Source: Rhizobium sp. CF080 (GTDB lineage Bacteria; Pseudomonadota; Alphaproteobacteria; Rhizobiales; Rhizobiaceae). Taken from it: DNA of 64,000 bases. Positions within the stretch are counted from its first letter, which is position 1. Each line of letters opens with the position of its first letter. Shown here piece by piece: positions 51,201 through 60,040 of this stretch. The position numbers and the translations under genes were made by a program. The DNA is taken from positions 310,001 through 374,000 of the forward strand of contig NZ_AKKC02000009.1 in the NCBI RefSeq assembly GCF_000282095.2, read 5' to 3'. The notes beneath the pieces are model-generated. The model did not search any database. It was not told the DNA's origin and worked only from the letters and a program-made list of their open reading frames with translations.

Positions 51201-52288
51201 TGATGAAGGCGCTGGCGATGCCCTTCCGGCCGGCGGAGGATGGAGACCGGACGCGCCAGGGCGTCGTCGTGCTTCTTCTGCTGGCGGTGATGCTGTTTGT
51301 CGCATGCCTGCTTTCGCTCGGCATCGGCCCGACAGGTGTCGGCCTGCGCGATCTCTGGACCTACGCGACCGGCAACAGCGCCAGCCTCTCGACCCAGGAG
51401 CGGGTGATCCTCGAGGCGGTCCGTCTGCCGCGCACCGCGCTCGGCCTTCTGGTCGGCGCGGGCCTTGCCGTCTCCGGCGCGATGATGCAGGGCCTGTTCC
51501 GCAATCCGCTCGCCGATCCCGGCATTGTCGGCGTCACGTCCGGCGCGGGACTTGCCGCGGTCGCGGCGATCGTGCTCGGCAACGGCATTCTGGCGCCGGT
51601 CGCCATGGTGCTCGGCAATCAGTTCCTGCCGCTGATGGCCTTTTTCGGCGGCCTGTTTAACACCTGGATGCTCTACCTCATCGCCACCCGCGACGGACGG
51701 ACGTCGACGACGTCGCTGATCCTGTCGGGCATCGCGATCGGCGCGCTGTCGGCGGCACTGATGGGCCTGATGATCGTCATGGCCGACGACCGGCAGCTGC
51801 GCGACATCACCTTCTGGAGCCTCGGCTCGCTCGGCGGCGCCACGTTCGGCCGCGTATTGTCGATCCTGCCCTTCATCGGCGCGGTGATGATCATCATGCC
51901 CTTCGTGGCACGGGGTCTCGATGCGCTGGTGCTCGGCGACGCCGCCGCCTTTCACATGGGCATACCGGTGCAGCGGCTGAAGAAGATCGTCATCGTCGCG
52001 GTGGCCGCCGCCTGCGGCTCGACGGTTGCGGTCGCCGGCTCGATCGGTTTCGTCGGCATCGTCGTGCCGCATCTGCTGCGCCTCGTCATGGGGCCGTCGC
52101 ATCGTTTCCTGCTGCCCGGCTCGGCGCTCGGCGGAGGGGCACTGCTGCTGATTGCCGACAGCGTCGCGCGCACCGTGGCCGCTCCCGCGGAACTGCCGAT
52201 CGGCGTCATTACCGCTCTGTTCGGCGCTCCGGTCTTCCTCTTCCTGCTGCTCGGCAAGAACGGCATCACCATGCGGGACATGCCATGA
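51200..52288 (+). CDS. hmuU: Heme ABC transporter permease
   Basis: A 362-residue FecCD-family permease with about ten membrane helices. Characteristic motifs are R-L-P-R-T-A-L-G-L-L-V-G-A-G-L, Q-G-L-F-R-N-P-L-A-D-P and G-F-V-G-I-V-V-P-H-L-L-R. It overlaps both neighbours slightly, so the three genes are one operon. Confidence 0.95.
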   Translation: MMKALAMPFRPAEDGDRTRQGVVVLLLLAVMLFVACLLSLGIGPTGVGLRDLWTYATGNSASLSTQERVILEAVRLPRTALGLLVGAGLAVSGAMMQGLFRNPLADPGIVGVTSGAGLAAVAAIVLGNGILAPVAMVLGNQFLPLMAFFGGLFNTWMLYLIATRDGRTSTTSLILSGIAIGALSAALMGLMIVMADDRQLRDITFWSLGSLGGATFGRVLSILPFIGAVMIIMPFVARGLDALVLGDAAAFHMGIPVQRLKKIVIVAVAAACGSTVAVAGSIGFVGIVVPHLLRLVMGPSHRFLLPGSALGGGALLLIADSVARTVAAPAELPIGVITALFGAPVFLFLLLGKNGITMRDMP

Positions 52289-53067
52289 TTTCCGCAGAAC
52301 ACGTCACCGTCGCCCGCTCGGGCCGCAAACTGCTCGACAATGTCGGCATCGATCTAGAGCCGGGCAAGTTCACCGTCGTCATCGGCCCGAACGGCGCCGG
52401 AAAATCGACGCTGATGAAGGTGATCTCCGGCGAGATGAAGCCGGATATCGGCTTCGTCAGCTACCACGGCACCAGCGTCGATCTCTGCCAGCCGGTCGAG
52501 CTTGCCAAACGCCGGGCGGTGCTGCCGCAGGCGACGCAGCTCGCCTTCCCCTTCACCGCGCTCGAAATCGTCCGCATGGGGGCGGTGGCGCAAGGCGCGC
52601 TCAATCCGACCGAGCAGGCCCGCCAAGCCTTGTCACGCGTGGGCCTGCGCGGTTTCGAAAGCCGGCCCTATCCGTCGCTGTCGGGCGGCGAGCAGCAGCG
52701 GGTGCAATTCGCCCGTGCACTCGCGCAGGTGCCACAGCCGGTCACTGAGGGCGTGCCGCGAGCGCTGTTCCTCGACGAACCGACCGCCAGCCTCGACCTC
52801 GGACACCAGATCTCGGTGCTGGAAATCGCTCGCGATTTCGCCGCGGCCGGTGGTATCGTCCTCGCCATCCTGCACGACCTCAACCTGGCAGCGGAATTCG
52901 CCGACCATCTGGTGGTGCTCAACCACGGCCGGGTGGTGGCGGAAGGCGGCTGCATGGAAACCGTGAACGACGAGATCATCGCCAGCGTCTATGGCATCGC
53001 CGGCGCCGTTGGCCGCCTGCCGGCAGCCCACATCCCCTACGTCCTGCCGCAATCGCGGCACCGCTGA
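52285..53067 (+). CDS. hmuV: Heme ABC transporter ATP-binding protein
   Basis: A 260-residue ATPase with Walker A G-P-N-G-A-G-K-S-T, signature L-S-G-G-E-Q-Q-R-V and Walker B A-L-F-L-D-E-P-T-A-S-L-D. It starts 4 bases before the hmuU stop. Together HmuTUV import heme across the inner membrane. The outer-membrane receptor is not in this window. Confidence 0.95.
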   Translation: MISAEHVTVARSGRKLLDNVGIDLEPGKFTVVIGPNGAGKSTLMKVISGEMKPDIGFVSYHGTSVDLCQPVELAKRRAVLPQATQLAFPFTALEIVRMGAVAQGALNPTEQARQALSRVGLRGFESRPYPSLSGGEQQRVQFARALAQVPQPVTEGVPRALFLDEPTASLDLGHQISVLEIARDFAAAGGIVLAILHDLNLAAEFADHLVVLNHGRVVAEGGCMETVNDEIIASVYGIAGAVGRLPAAHIPYVLPQSRHR

Positions 53068-53079
53068 ACGTTCAGATGC

Positions 53080-53436
53080 TCATGTATCCGGCCGGGTGAC
53101 GATGAAGGTCGCCGAACCGAGCATCACCGCGGCCACCAGTGCCGCCCGCCACAGCGGCGGCGAGGTGCCGAACCAGAAGACCGCGTAACTGGCCGCCATC
53201 AACGAAATGGCGGCGATCTTCGCCTTCCTGGCGATCGCACCCTTTTCCCGCCAGTTGCGCAGTGACGGCCCGAATTTCGGGTGGTCGAGCAGCCACGCTT
53301 CCAGCCGCGGCGAGGAGCGGGCGAAACAGGCGACGGCGAGAAGCAGGAATGGCGTGGTGGGCAGGACAGGCAGGAAAGCCCCGACAATGCCGATTGCGAC
53401 GAACAGCCATCCGAGGGCGAGAAAGAGGAGACGCAT
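53080..53436 (-). CDS. YbaN family (DUF454) membrane protein
   Basis: A 118-residue DUF454 protein with three to four short membrane segments. The family pattern G-W-L-F-V-A-I-G-I-V-G-A-F-L-P-V-L-P-T-T-P-F-L-L-L-A is clear, followed by F-A-R-S-S-P-R-L. Function is not established. ATG 53436 is used instead of a longer frame because the upstream residues are unlike the family. Confidence 0.88.
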   Translation of the reverse strand: MRLLFLALGWLFVAIGIVGAFLPVLPTTPFLLLAVACFARSSPRLEAWLLDHPKFGPSLRNWREKGAIARKAKIAAISLMAASYAVFWFGTSPPLWRAALVAAVMLGSATFIVTRPDT

Positions 53437-53575
53437 GAAATGACCTATGGAATATCCTGAGTAGGATAGACAAGTTCGGAAGCGACGTCTCCACCCAAAT
53501 TTCTCGAGGTCGTCCGCCCTTCCCATTTAAGCGCCGCCGGTTATAGTGCCGCCGGCTTCAATAACCGCAGGGAAA

Positions 53576-54568
53576 ATGATGTCGCAGAAGAAAGTGCTCG
53601 TTGTCGGCGGGGCCGGCTATATCGGCTCCCATACATGCCTGGTGCTCGCCGAGCGGGGGTATCAGCCGATCGTCTTCGACAATCTCTCCAACGGGCATGC
53701 GGAATTCGTGCGCTGGGGTGAGCTGGAACAGGGCGATATCCGCGACCGCGCCCGGCTCGACGAGGTTTTTGCCAAGCACAAGCCGGATGCGGTTCTGCAT
53801 TTCGCAGCGCTGATCGAGGTGGGGGAATCGGTCAAGAACCCGGTCGCCTTCTACGACAACAATGTCATCGGGGCGCTGACGCTCTTGTCGGCGGCGATCG
53901 ATGCGGGCGTCAAGGCCTTCGTGTTTTCCTCGACCTGCGCCACCTACGGCCTGCCGGACCGCGTGCCGATGGACGAGACGCACAAACAGGCGCCGATCAA
54001 TCCATACGGCCGCACCAAGTTCATCATCGAGCAGGCGCTGAAGGATTACGGCACCTACAAGAATTTGAAGTCGGTGATGCTGCGCTATTTCAATGCCGCC
54101 GGCGCCGATTTCGAGGGCCGGATCGGCGAATGGCACACGCCGGAAACCCACGCCATTCCGCTCGCCATAGAGGCCGCGCTCGGCCGCCGTCAGGGGTTCA
54201 AGGTGTTCGGTGACGATTACGACACCCGCGACGGTACCTGCGTGCGCGATTATATCCACGTGCTTGACCTTGCCGACGCGCATGTGCGTGCAGTCGACTA
54301 CCTTCTCGCCGGCGGCGAGACGGTCGAACTCAACCTCGGCACCGGCACCGGCACCACCGTGAAGGAACTGCTTGCAGCGATTTCGGAGGTTTCCGGAAAA
54401 CCCTTCCCAGTGGACTATGTCGGCCGGCGCGAAGGTGATTCCACCTCGCTGGTTGCCAATAACGACAAGGCGCGGGCGGTGCTTGGCTGGGAGCCGAAAT
54501 ACAGCCTGAACGATATCATCCGTTCGGCCTGGGACTGGCATTCCCGCTCGAACCACCACGTCATCTAA
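53576..54568 (+). CDS. galE: UDP-glucose 4-epimerase
   Basis: A 330-residue extended SDR interconverting UDP-glucose and UDP-galactose. G-G-A-G-Y-I-G-S (NAD), the catalytic Ser/Thr and Y-G-R-T-K (Tyr/Lys), and the Y-F-N-A-A-G-A segment are all present. The start at 53576 or 53579 (two ATGs in a row) follows CAGGGA. Galactose is used for exopolysaccharide and LPS in rhizobia. Confidence 0.96.
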   Translation: MMSQKKVLVVGGAGYIGSHTCLVLAERGYQPIVFDNLSNGHAEFVRWGELEQGDIRDRARLDEVFAKHKPDAVLHFAALIEVGESVKNPVAFYDNNVIGALTLLSAAIDAGVKAFVFSSTCATYGLPDRVPMDETHKQAPINPYGRTKFIIEQALKDYGTYKNLKSVMLRYFNAAGADFEGRIGEWHTPETHAIPLAIEAALGRRQGFKVFGDDYDTRDGTCVRDYIHVLDLADAHVRAVDYLLAGGETVELNLGTGTGTTVKELLAAISEVSGKPFPVDYVGRREGDSTSLVANNDKARAVLGWEPKYSLNDIIRSAWDWHSRSNHHVI

Positions 54569-54578
54569 GGAACGGGAC

Positions 54579-55271
54579 ATGGCGGAAGGCGAGGTCAAGC
54601 TCGAGGAAAGCTGGAAGCTCGTGCTCGGGCAGGAATTCTCCGATCCCTATATGAGCGAGCTCAAGCACTTTCTCGTCGCCGAAAGGCAAGCGGGCAAGCG
54701 CATCTTCCCGAAAGGCTCGGAATATTTTCGCGCGCTCGACCTGACGCCGCTCGACGAGGTCAAGGTCGTCATCCTCGGCCAGGATCCGTATCACGGTTTC
54801 GGACAGGCGCATGGGCTTTGCTTTTCCGTCAAGCCCGGCGTGCGCATCCCGCCGTCGCTCGTCAACATCTACAAGGAGATGGAGACGGATCTCGGCATTC
54901 CGCCGGCCAAACACGGGTTCCTTGAACACTGGGCGGAGCAGGGCGTGCTGTTGCTGAACAGCGTGCTGACGGTCGAGGAAGGCAAGGCTGCTGCCCATCA
55001 AGGCAGGGGCTGGGAACGGTTTACCGACGCGGTGATCCGCGCTGTCAATGATGAATGCGACGGCGTCGTCTTCATCCTCTGGGGCTCCTATGCCCAGAAG
55101 AAAGCGGCCTTCGTCGATCAGCAGCGGCATCTGGTGCTGAAATCGGCGCATCCGTCGCCGCTGTCGGCGCATAACGGGTTTCTGGGCTCGCGTCCCTTCT
55201 CCAAGGCGAATGCCTATCTGCAGTCGATCGGCAAGGATCCGGTCGACTGGCGCCTGCCGGAACAAGCCTAA
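54579..55271 (+). CDS. ung: Uracil-DNA glycosylase
   Basis: A 230-residue family-1 UDG. The water-activating motif G-Q-D-P-Y-H-G and the [13 protein letters not shown] loop are intact, with [12 protein letters not shown]. It excises uracil from DNA. The gene begins 10 bp after galE, so they may be cotranscribed. Confidence 0.97.
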   Translation: MAEGEVKLEESWKLVLGQEFSDPYMSELKHFLVAERQAGKRIFPKGSEYFRALDLTPLDEVKVVILGQDPYHGFGQAHGLCFSVKPGVRIPPSLVNIYKEMETDLGIPPAKHGFLEHWAEQGVLLLNSVLTVEEGKAAAHQGRGWERFTDAVIRAVNDECDGVVFILWGSYAQKKAAFVDQQRHLVLKSAHPSPLSAHNGFLGSRPFSKANAYLQSIGKDPVDWRLPEQA

Positions 55272-55412
55272 TTCTGTGAACGATTAACCAACGGTCGTCT
55301 ACGCAGAGTGAACAATGCGTTCGGATCGTCGCGTCTATCCAATTCCCGGTCGTTCCACCATCTTTACCTCAGAAAGCGGGCCGCACAGGCGGCTCCCAGA
55401 AAGGGGTTTAAA

Positions 55413-56345
55413 ATGCTCGACCAGATCAAAGGCCTCCACCACGTCACGTCGATGGCTGCCAGTGCCAGCACCAACAACAAGTTCTTTACCGATACGCTCG
55501 GCCTTCGCCGGGTCAAGAAGACCGTCAATTTCGACGCTCCGGATGTCTACCATCTCTATTACGGCGATGAAGTCGGTTCGCCCGGCTCCGTCATGACCTA
55601 TTTCCCGTTCCCGCATATCGCCCGCGGCCGTCAGGGCACCGGCGAAGTGGGCACCACGCTGTTCTCGGTTCCGGAAGGTTCGTTCGGTTTCTGGACCGAC
55701 CGCCTGACCAAAGCCGGCGCCGAAGGCATCAAGGCCGATACCGCATTCGGTGAAAACCGCCTGCATTTCGCCGGTCCCGATGGTGACGGTTTCGCGCTCG
55801 TCGAAGTCAAGGATGACGCCCGCAAGCAGTTCATCGGCAACGGCATTACCGAAGACCACGCGATCCGCGGTTTCCATTCCGCTTCGCTTCGTCTTCGCGA
55901 CGAAGGGGCGACCGCTGAGCTCCTGAAGTTCATGGGTTACAGCCAAGCCGACGCACAGGATGGCGTGACCCGCCTGGTCATGCCGGGCGGCAACGGCGCC
56001 GATGTCATCGACATCGAAACGATGCCGAACATTGCCCGCGCCAATCTCGGTGCTGGCTCGGTCCACCACATCGCCTTTGCCGTCGAGAACCGCGCAAAGC
56101 AGCTCGAAGTCCGCAAGGCGCTGATGGATACCGGCTACCAGGTCACTCCGGTCATCGACCGCGATTACTTCTGGGCGATCTATTTCCGCACGCCGGGTGG
56201 CGTGCTGTTCGAAATCGCCACCAACGAACCCGGCTTCGATCGCGACGAGGATACCGCTCATCTCGGTGAAGCCCTGAAGCTTCCCGCACAGCACGCCCAT
56301 CTGCGGGCAACGCTCGAACAACATCTCGAACCGCTGGACGCCTGA
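55413..56345 (+). CDS. Ring-cleaving dioxygenase / VOC protein, MhqO-like
   Basis: A 310-residue two-domain VOC protein of the MhqO/PcpA group. The repeats H-H-V-T ... H-L-Y-Y-G and H-S-A-S-L ... H-I-A-F-A-V show the duplicated metal-binding modules, with D-Y-F-W-A-I-Y-F-R-T-P-G-G-V-L-F-E-I near the end. Such proteins open hydroquinones or detoxify them. ATG 55413 follows AAAGGGG. It is cotranscribed with an alpha/beta hydrolase as in mhqO-mhqD pairs. Confidence 0.9.
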   Translation: MLDQIKGLHHVTSMAASASTNNKFFTDTLGLRRVKKTVNFDAPDVYHLYYGDEVGSPGSVMTYFPFPHIARGRQGTGEVGTTLFSVPEGSFGFWTDRLTKAGAEGIKADTAFGENRLHFAGPDGDGFALVEVKDDARKQFIGNGITEDHAIRGFHSASLRLRDEGATAELLKFMGYSQADAQDGVTRLVMPGGNGADVIDIETMPNIARANLGAGSVHHIAFAVENRAKQLEVRKALMDTGYQVTPVIDRDYFWAIYFRTPGGVLFEIATNEPGFDRDEDTAHLGEALKLPAQHAHLRATLEQHLEPLDA

Positions 56346-56372
56346 CCAGACGACGCGTCCAAGGAGACCATC

Positions 56373-56987
56373 ATGAGTTACGACAGTTATGTGCACCGGG
56401 CGCGCCCCGGTGCACCCGGAGCGCCGATCCTGTTCGTCTTCCACGGCACCGGCGGCGATGAAAACCAGTTCTTCGATTTCGGTGGCCGGCTGTTGCCGGG
56501 CGCCACGGTGATCTCGCCGCGCGGCGACATTTCCGAACACGGCGCGGCACGCTTTTTTAGGCGCAAGGCGGAAGGTGTCTACGATTGCGAGGATCTGGCA
56601 CGGGCGACCGAGCGGATGAGCGAATTCGTCGCCGCCAACCGCGAACGCTACGAATCTTCGACCGTGCTTGGCCTCGGTTTCTCGAACGGCGCGAACATTC
56701 TCGCCAATATCATGATCGAGAAGCCGGGCCTGTTCGATGCGGGCGTGCTGATGCATCCGCTGATCCCGTTCAAGCCGAAGGACCGCAAGCTCGAAGAGAA
56801 GGCGCATGTGTTGATTACGGCCGGCCAGCACGACCCGATCAGTTCCGTCGAGCAGACCACCGACCTCGCCGACTATTTCAGGAAGCAGGGTGACACGGTC
56901 ACTCTCGAATGGCATGGCGGCGGGCATGAGATCCGTCCGAACGAGATCGAAGCCGCCAAGAAATTCTTCGCGCCCTACGGCGCTTGA
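56373..56987 (+). CDS. Alpha/beta hydrolase, phospholipase/carboxylesterase (MhqD-like)
   Basis: A 204-residue serine hydrolase. The nucleophile is in G-F-S-N-G-A, and the acid and His of the triad are visible in T-A-G-Q-H-D-P and H-G-G-G-H-E-I. The oxyanion segment F-V-F-H-G-T-G-G-D-E-N is conserved. Placed 27 bp after the MhqO-like gene, where hydrolases of this family process quinone adducts. Confidence 0.92.
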   Translation: MSYDSYVHRARPGAPGAPILFVFHGTGGDENQFFDFGGRLLPGATVISPRGDISEHGAARFFRRKAEGVYDCEDLARATERMSEFVAANRERYESSTVLGLGFSNGANILANIMIEKPGLFDAGVLMHPLIPFKPKDRKLEEKAHVLITAGQHDPISSVEQTTDLADYFRKQGDTVTLEWHGGGHEIRPNEIEAAKKFFAPYGA

Positions 56988-57003
56988 CGCTCGAAATGAA
57001 AAT

Positions 57004-57034
57004 GCCCGGCTCCTCGATCGAGGGTCGGGCTTTT
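57004..57034 (+). terminator. Intrinsic terminator after the MhqD-like gene
   Basis: GCCCG and CGGGC arms enclose an inner palindrome CCTCGATCGAGG, and the hairpin is followed by TTTT. It lies 16 bp beyond the stop codon and before the convergent metallopeptidase. Confidence 0.8.
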
Positions 57035-57056
57035 CTGTTCCCTATTGGCCGGCTTC

Positions 57057-57977
57057 TTATTGGCGGGCGGTCGCCGTGCCGAACACGCGTGTCAGGGCCG
57101 GCTTTGCCTCGGAGGTTTTCTCCTCCGCGTCGTCGTCGTCGCTGCTGTCCTCGCCGTTGCGGAAATAGTTGGCGACCGTCTGCGTGTGCCACTGCATCAG
57201 CTCGTAGCAGTAGGTCACTTCCCGTTCGCTCGGCGACCAATAGGCATTCGGCTCGCCACATTCGGCGGCCGTCAGCTTGATGCCGTCGTCGAGCTTGTAG
57301 AGCCCGGAAAGAAGCTCGGCGAGGATATCCAGAACCTTCGCCGTCTTCGTCAGGTCCGCATAGTCCTCCAGCTCCTTGTCGTTCGGCTTCTTGTAGGTGA
57401 TCGTGAATTTGTTGTTCTGTCCGTCGGTCCGCTGATGCGGCTTCAGGACGCCGAACCAGCTGTCATGGGCTTTCAGGTATTCACCGACGCACTGCTTCCG
57501 GCGTTCCGCCGGAAATTCCAGGTTGTCGGCCGATTCCTTGAACTTCTCCGCATCCTTGCCGACCATCATGCAGACCATGCTGAAGGCGCGCTGGCGGTCC
57601 AGCGCGTGTACATCCCAAAGGGCCTGCTCCTCTTCAGCCGCCTCGCTGGCCTCGGCGGAAAACGTCCAGCCATCGACGGAGTCGGTCAGCGCCGTATCGA
57701 AAACCTCGTCGTCCGCCTCCAGCAGGAGTAGTGTGGAGAGCGTGTCCACGGCATCCTCCTCACGGCCAAGAACCGGCAGATTGAATTCCGAAACCAGCAT
57801 GTGTCCGGCTTCATGGAACAGGAAAAACAGTGCATTACCGAATGCGAACTCGACACTATCCTCGACCTGCTGCTTGGAAAGCCCTTGAAGGTCATCGGTG
57901 AGGGCTGTCGCTTGTGCGCCGGGCATCGGCAGCGCAAAAAAACCGAGAAGGGCGAAAGGGAGAAAGCTGCGTCGCAT
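57057..57977 (-). CDS. DUF4344 putative secreted zinc metallopeptidase
   Basis: A 306-residue protein with a signal peptide (M-R-R-S-F-L-P-F-A-L-L-G ... A-Q-A-T-A). The H-E-A-G-H motif lies in F-L-F-H-E-A-G-H-M-L, followed by an acidic E-E-D-A-V-D-T-L-S segment as possible third-ligand region, a layout typical of DUF4344. Its C-terminus is Glu/Asp-rich. Likely periplasmic peptidase of unknown substrate. Confidence 0.87.
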   Translation of the reverse strand: MRRSFLPFALLGFFALPMPGAQATALTDDLQGLSKQQVEDSVEFAFGNALFFLFHEAGHMLVSEFNLPVLGREEDAVDTLSTLLLLEADDEVFDTALTDSVDGWTFSAEASEAAEEEQALWDVHALDRQRAFSMVCMMVGKDAEKFKESADNLEFPAERRKQCVGEYLKAHDSWFGVLKPHQRTDGQNNKFTITYKKPNDKELEDYADLTKTAKVLDILAELLSGLYKLDDGIKLTAAECGEPNAYWSPSEREVTYCYELMQWHTQTVANYFRNGEDSSDDDDAEEKTSEAKPALTRVFGTATARQ

Positions 57978-58416
57978 CGGGCCTGTATGCCTTCTGAAAT
58001 CGATGTTGATCTGTTGCGTCGATGATCCAGGCGCTCAGGAGCTTCCCAAACCTTCTCGAGGTTGATTTACTCTATAACATCGAGCTTTTAAGGTGGGATG
58101 AAGCAGTATTGTTGCTGATCTATTTCGACAGGTTTTGCGAACATTTAAGGCTTGTTGGAATTTCCTTACTTTCGTTGGTAATCGAACTCCTAATGTTACA
58201 TCAGGATAGTCTCACGGAGCCAGGGTTGCCCGATCTATGGTGAGGCCTTCAGGAGGCTTCACCTCTCCGATAAATCCGATCTTCCACAATGCGGGTTGCC
58301 CAGCGATTGCACACGCAAGCGTGATGACCTGAGTGACAGAACGTCGCAGGTAGAGCGATTGTTGGTCGGCGCCAGAATATATACATGCCTATCATCAGCA
58401 CACTAGTTGTCCGGCC
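57978..58416. other. Gene-free A+T-richer region upstream of marR
   Basis: A 439 bp region with visibly lower G+C than its flanks. A 73-codon open frame at 58022-58243 lacks a plausible ribosome site and its composition is not gene-like. The region should contain the divergent promoters of the DUF4344 gene and the marR-emr operon. I see no RNA gene or repeat. Confidence 0.45.
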
Positions 58417-58869
58417 ATGCCCAACACAAACCCGACTCTCGGCTTTCTTTTGAATGACGTCGCCCGTCTGTTTCGAAAGCGCTTCGAACAGCGCGCGAAG
58501 CATATCGGCCTGACGCGCGCCCAGTGGCAGACGATCGCCTATCTCGCCCGCTGTGAAGGCATTCACCAGAAGGCGCTTGCCGAGCTTCTGGAGATCTCGC
58601 CGATCTCATTGATGCGGGTGCTCGACAACCTTGCGGAACGCGGCCTTATCGAGCGGCGCCCACACGAGACCGACCGGCGGATCACGCTGCTCTATACGAC
58701 CGAGAGTTCCAGGGCACTGCTGGACGACGGTCGCGAGCTTGGCGATGCGACGCGCAAGGATGCGCTCCAGAACATTTCGGACGCCGACCGCGCCCGTCTC
58801 TTTGAAATACTCGAACACATGAAATCCAACCTCGTAACAGCCTGCCGCGCGCCGGCCGACAAAGCTTAA
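58417..58869 (+). CDS. MarR-family transcriptional regulator
   Basis: A 150-residue MarR protein with a winged helix: L-T-R-A-Q-W-Q-T-I-A-Y-L-A-R-C-E, L-L-E-I-S-P-I-S-L-M-R-V-L-D-N-L recognition helix and R-R-P-H-E-T-D-R-R wing. It precedes the emrAB genes by 13 bp and presumably represses the efflux operon, with release by a toxic ligand. Confidence 0.93.
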   Translation: MPNTNPTLGFLLNDVARLFRKRFEQRAKHIGLTRAQWQTIAYLARCEGIHQKALAELLEISPISLMRVLDNLAERGLIERRPHETDRRITLLYTTESSRALLDDGRELGDATRKDALQNISDADRARLFEILEHMKSNLVTACRAPADKA

Positions 58870-58882
58870 AAGAAGTCCTCCC

Positions 58883-60040
58883 ATGACTGAGACCACCGCC
58901 CGTTCGCCTGAAACCAGCAATGTCACCGTTCTCGAAACGCCCGCTCCGGCAGCGCCCGAGCACAGCAAGGCGCGCAAGCGGCGCAGCCTGACGCGGCCAG
59001 TGCTTTTCGCGATGCTGCCGATCGCGCTCGTCGTCGGCGGTTATTATTATGTCGAGGGCGGTCAGATCATGTCGACCGACAATGCCTATCTGCAGGCGGA
59101 CATGATCGGCGTTTCGACCGATGTCGCCGGCACCGTTGCGTCCGTGGATGTGCACGAGAACCAGGAGGTAAGCCAGGGTCAGGTGCTCTTCACGCTGAAG
59201 CAGGACAGTTTCCGTATTGCGCTCGACGGCGCCAAGGCAAAACTCGGTGCGGCGCGCAACCAGCTCCTCAACCTGCAGGCCTCCTACAAGGAGTCGCTTG
59301 CCCAGATCGCCCAGGCGGAAGCCGACATTCCCTATTATCAGACCGTGCTCGAACGCCAGGAGCGTCTGATCTCCGGTTCGGCCGCCTCGCAGACGGCCTT
59401 AGACGACGCTAAACACAATCTCGACGCCGCCCACCAGAAGGTCGCGGTCGCCAAGGCGCAGGCTGATGCGACGCTCGCCCAGCTCGGCGGCAATGCCGAC
59501 CAGCCGATCGAGCAGAACCCGACCTATCTCGAAGCCCGGTCGGCGGTCGACGATGCGCAGCGCCAGTTCGACGACACGGTGGTGCGCGCGCCTTTCGATG
59601 GCATCGTCACCAATGTCAGCGCGCTTCAGGTCGGCAGCTATCTCGAAGCCGCCCAGCAGGGCTTCTCGCTGGTCTCGACGAAGAACATGTGGATTGCCGC
59701 CAATCCGAAGGAAACCGAGCTCACCTATATCAAGCCCGGTCAGCCGGTGACGATCAGCGTCGATACCTATCCGGGCGTCCAATGGACGGGCAAGGTCGCG
59801 AGCGTCAGCCCGGCCTCCGGCTCCAGCTTCGCGCTGCTTCCGGCGCAGAACACGTCCGGCAACTGGGTCAAGGTCGTGCAGCGCATTCCGATGCGTGTGT
59901 CGATCGATGACACGGCCGGCAAGCCGCCGCTGCGCGCCGGCATGAGCACGGTGGTCGATGTCGATACCGGCCACAAACGCGGCCTGCCGGAATTTGCCCA
60001 GAAGCTTCTCGATCATTCGTCGGCCTACGCCCATGAGTAG
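58883..60040 (+). CDS. emrA: HlyD-family membrane fusion protein (EmrA-type)
   Basis: A 385-residue periplasmic adaptor with one N-terminal membrane helix (P-V-L-F-A-M-L-P-I-A-L-V-V-G-G-Y-Y-Y-V), a barrel-sandwich/lipoyl-like part and a long coiled-coil (about residues 105-215). The conserved D-N-A-Y-L-Q-A-D-M and V-V-R-A-P-F-D-G-I-V segments are seen. It partners with EmrB; the outer-membrane component is not in the window. Confidence 0.93.
   Translation: MTETTARSPETSNVTVLETPAPAAPEHSKARKRRSLTRPVLFAMLPIALVVGGYYYVEGGQIMSTDNAYLQADMIGVSTDVAGTVASVDVHENQEVSQGQVLFTLKQDSFRIALDGAKAKLGAARNQLLNLQASYKESLAQIAQAEADIPYYQTVLERQERLISGSAASQTALDDAKHNLDAAHQKVAVAKAQADATLAQLGGNADQPIEQNPTYLEARSAVDDAQRQFDDTVVRAPFDGIVTNVSALQVGSYLEAAQQGFSLVSTKNMWIAANPKETELTYIKPGQPVTISVDTYPGVQWTGKVASVSPASGSSFALLPAQNTSGNWVKVVQRIPMRVSIDDTAGKPPLRAGMSTVVDVDTGHKRGLPEFAQKLLDHSSAYAHE

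Noticed and set aside
58022-58243. 73-codon frame in the gap before marR
   Set aside because: No ribosome site, Leu-rich by chance in A+T-rich DNA, and no conserved features.
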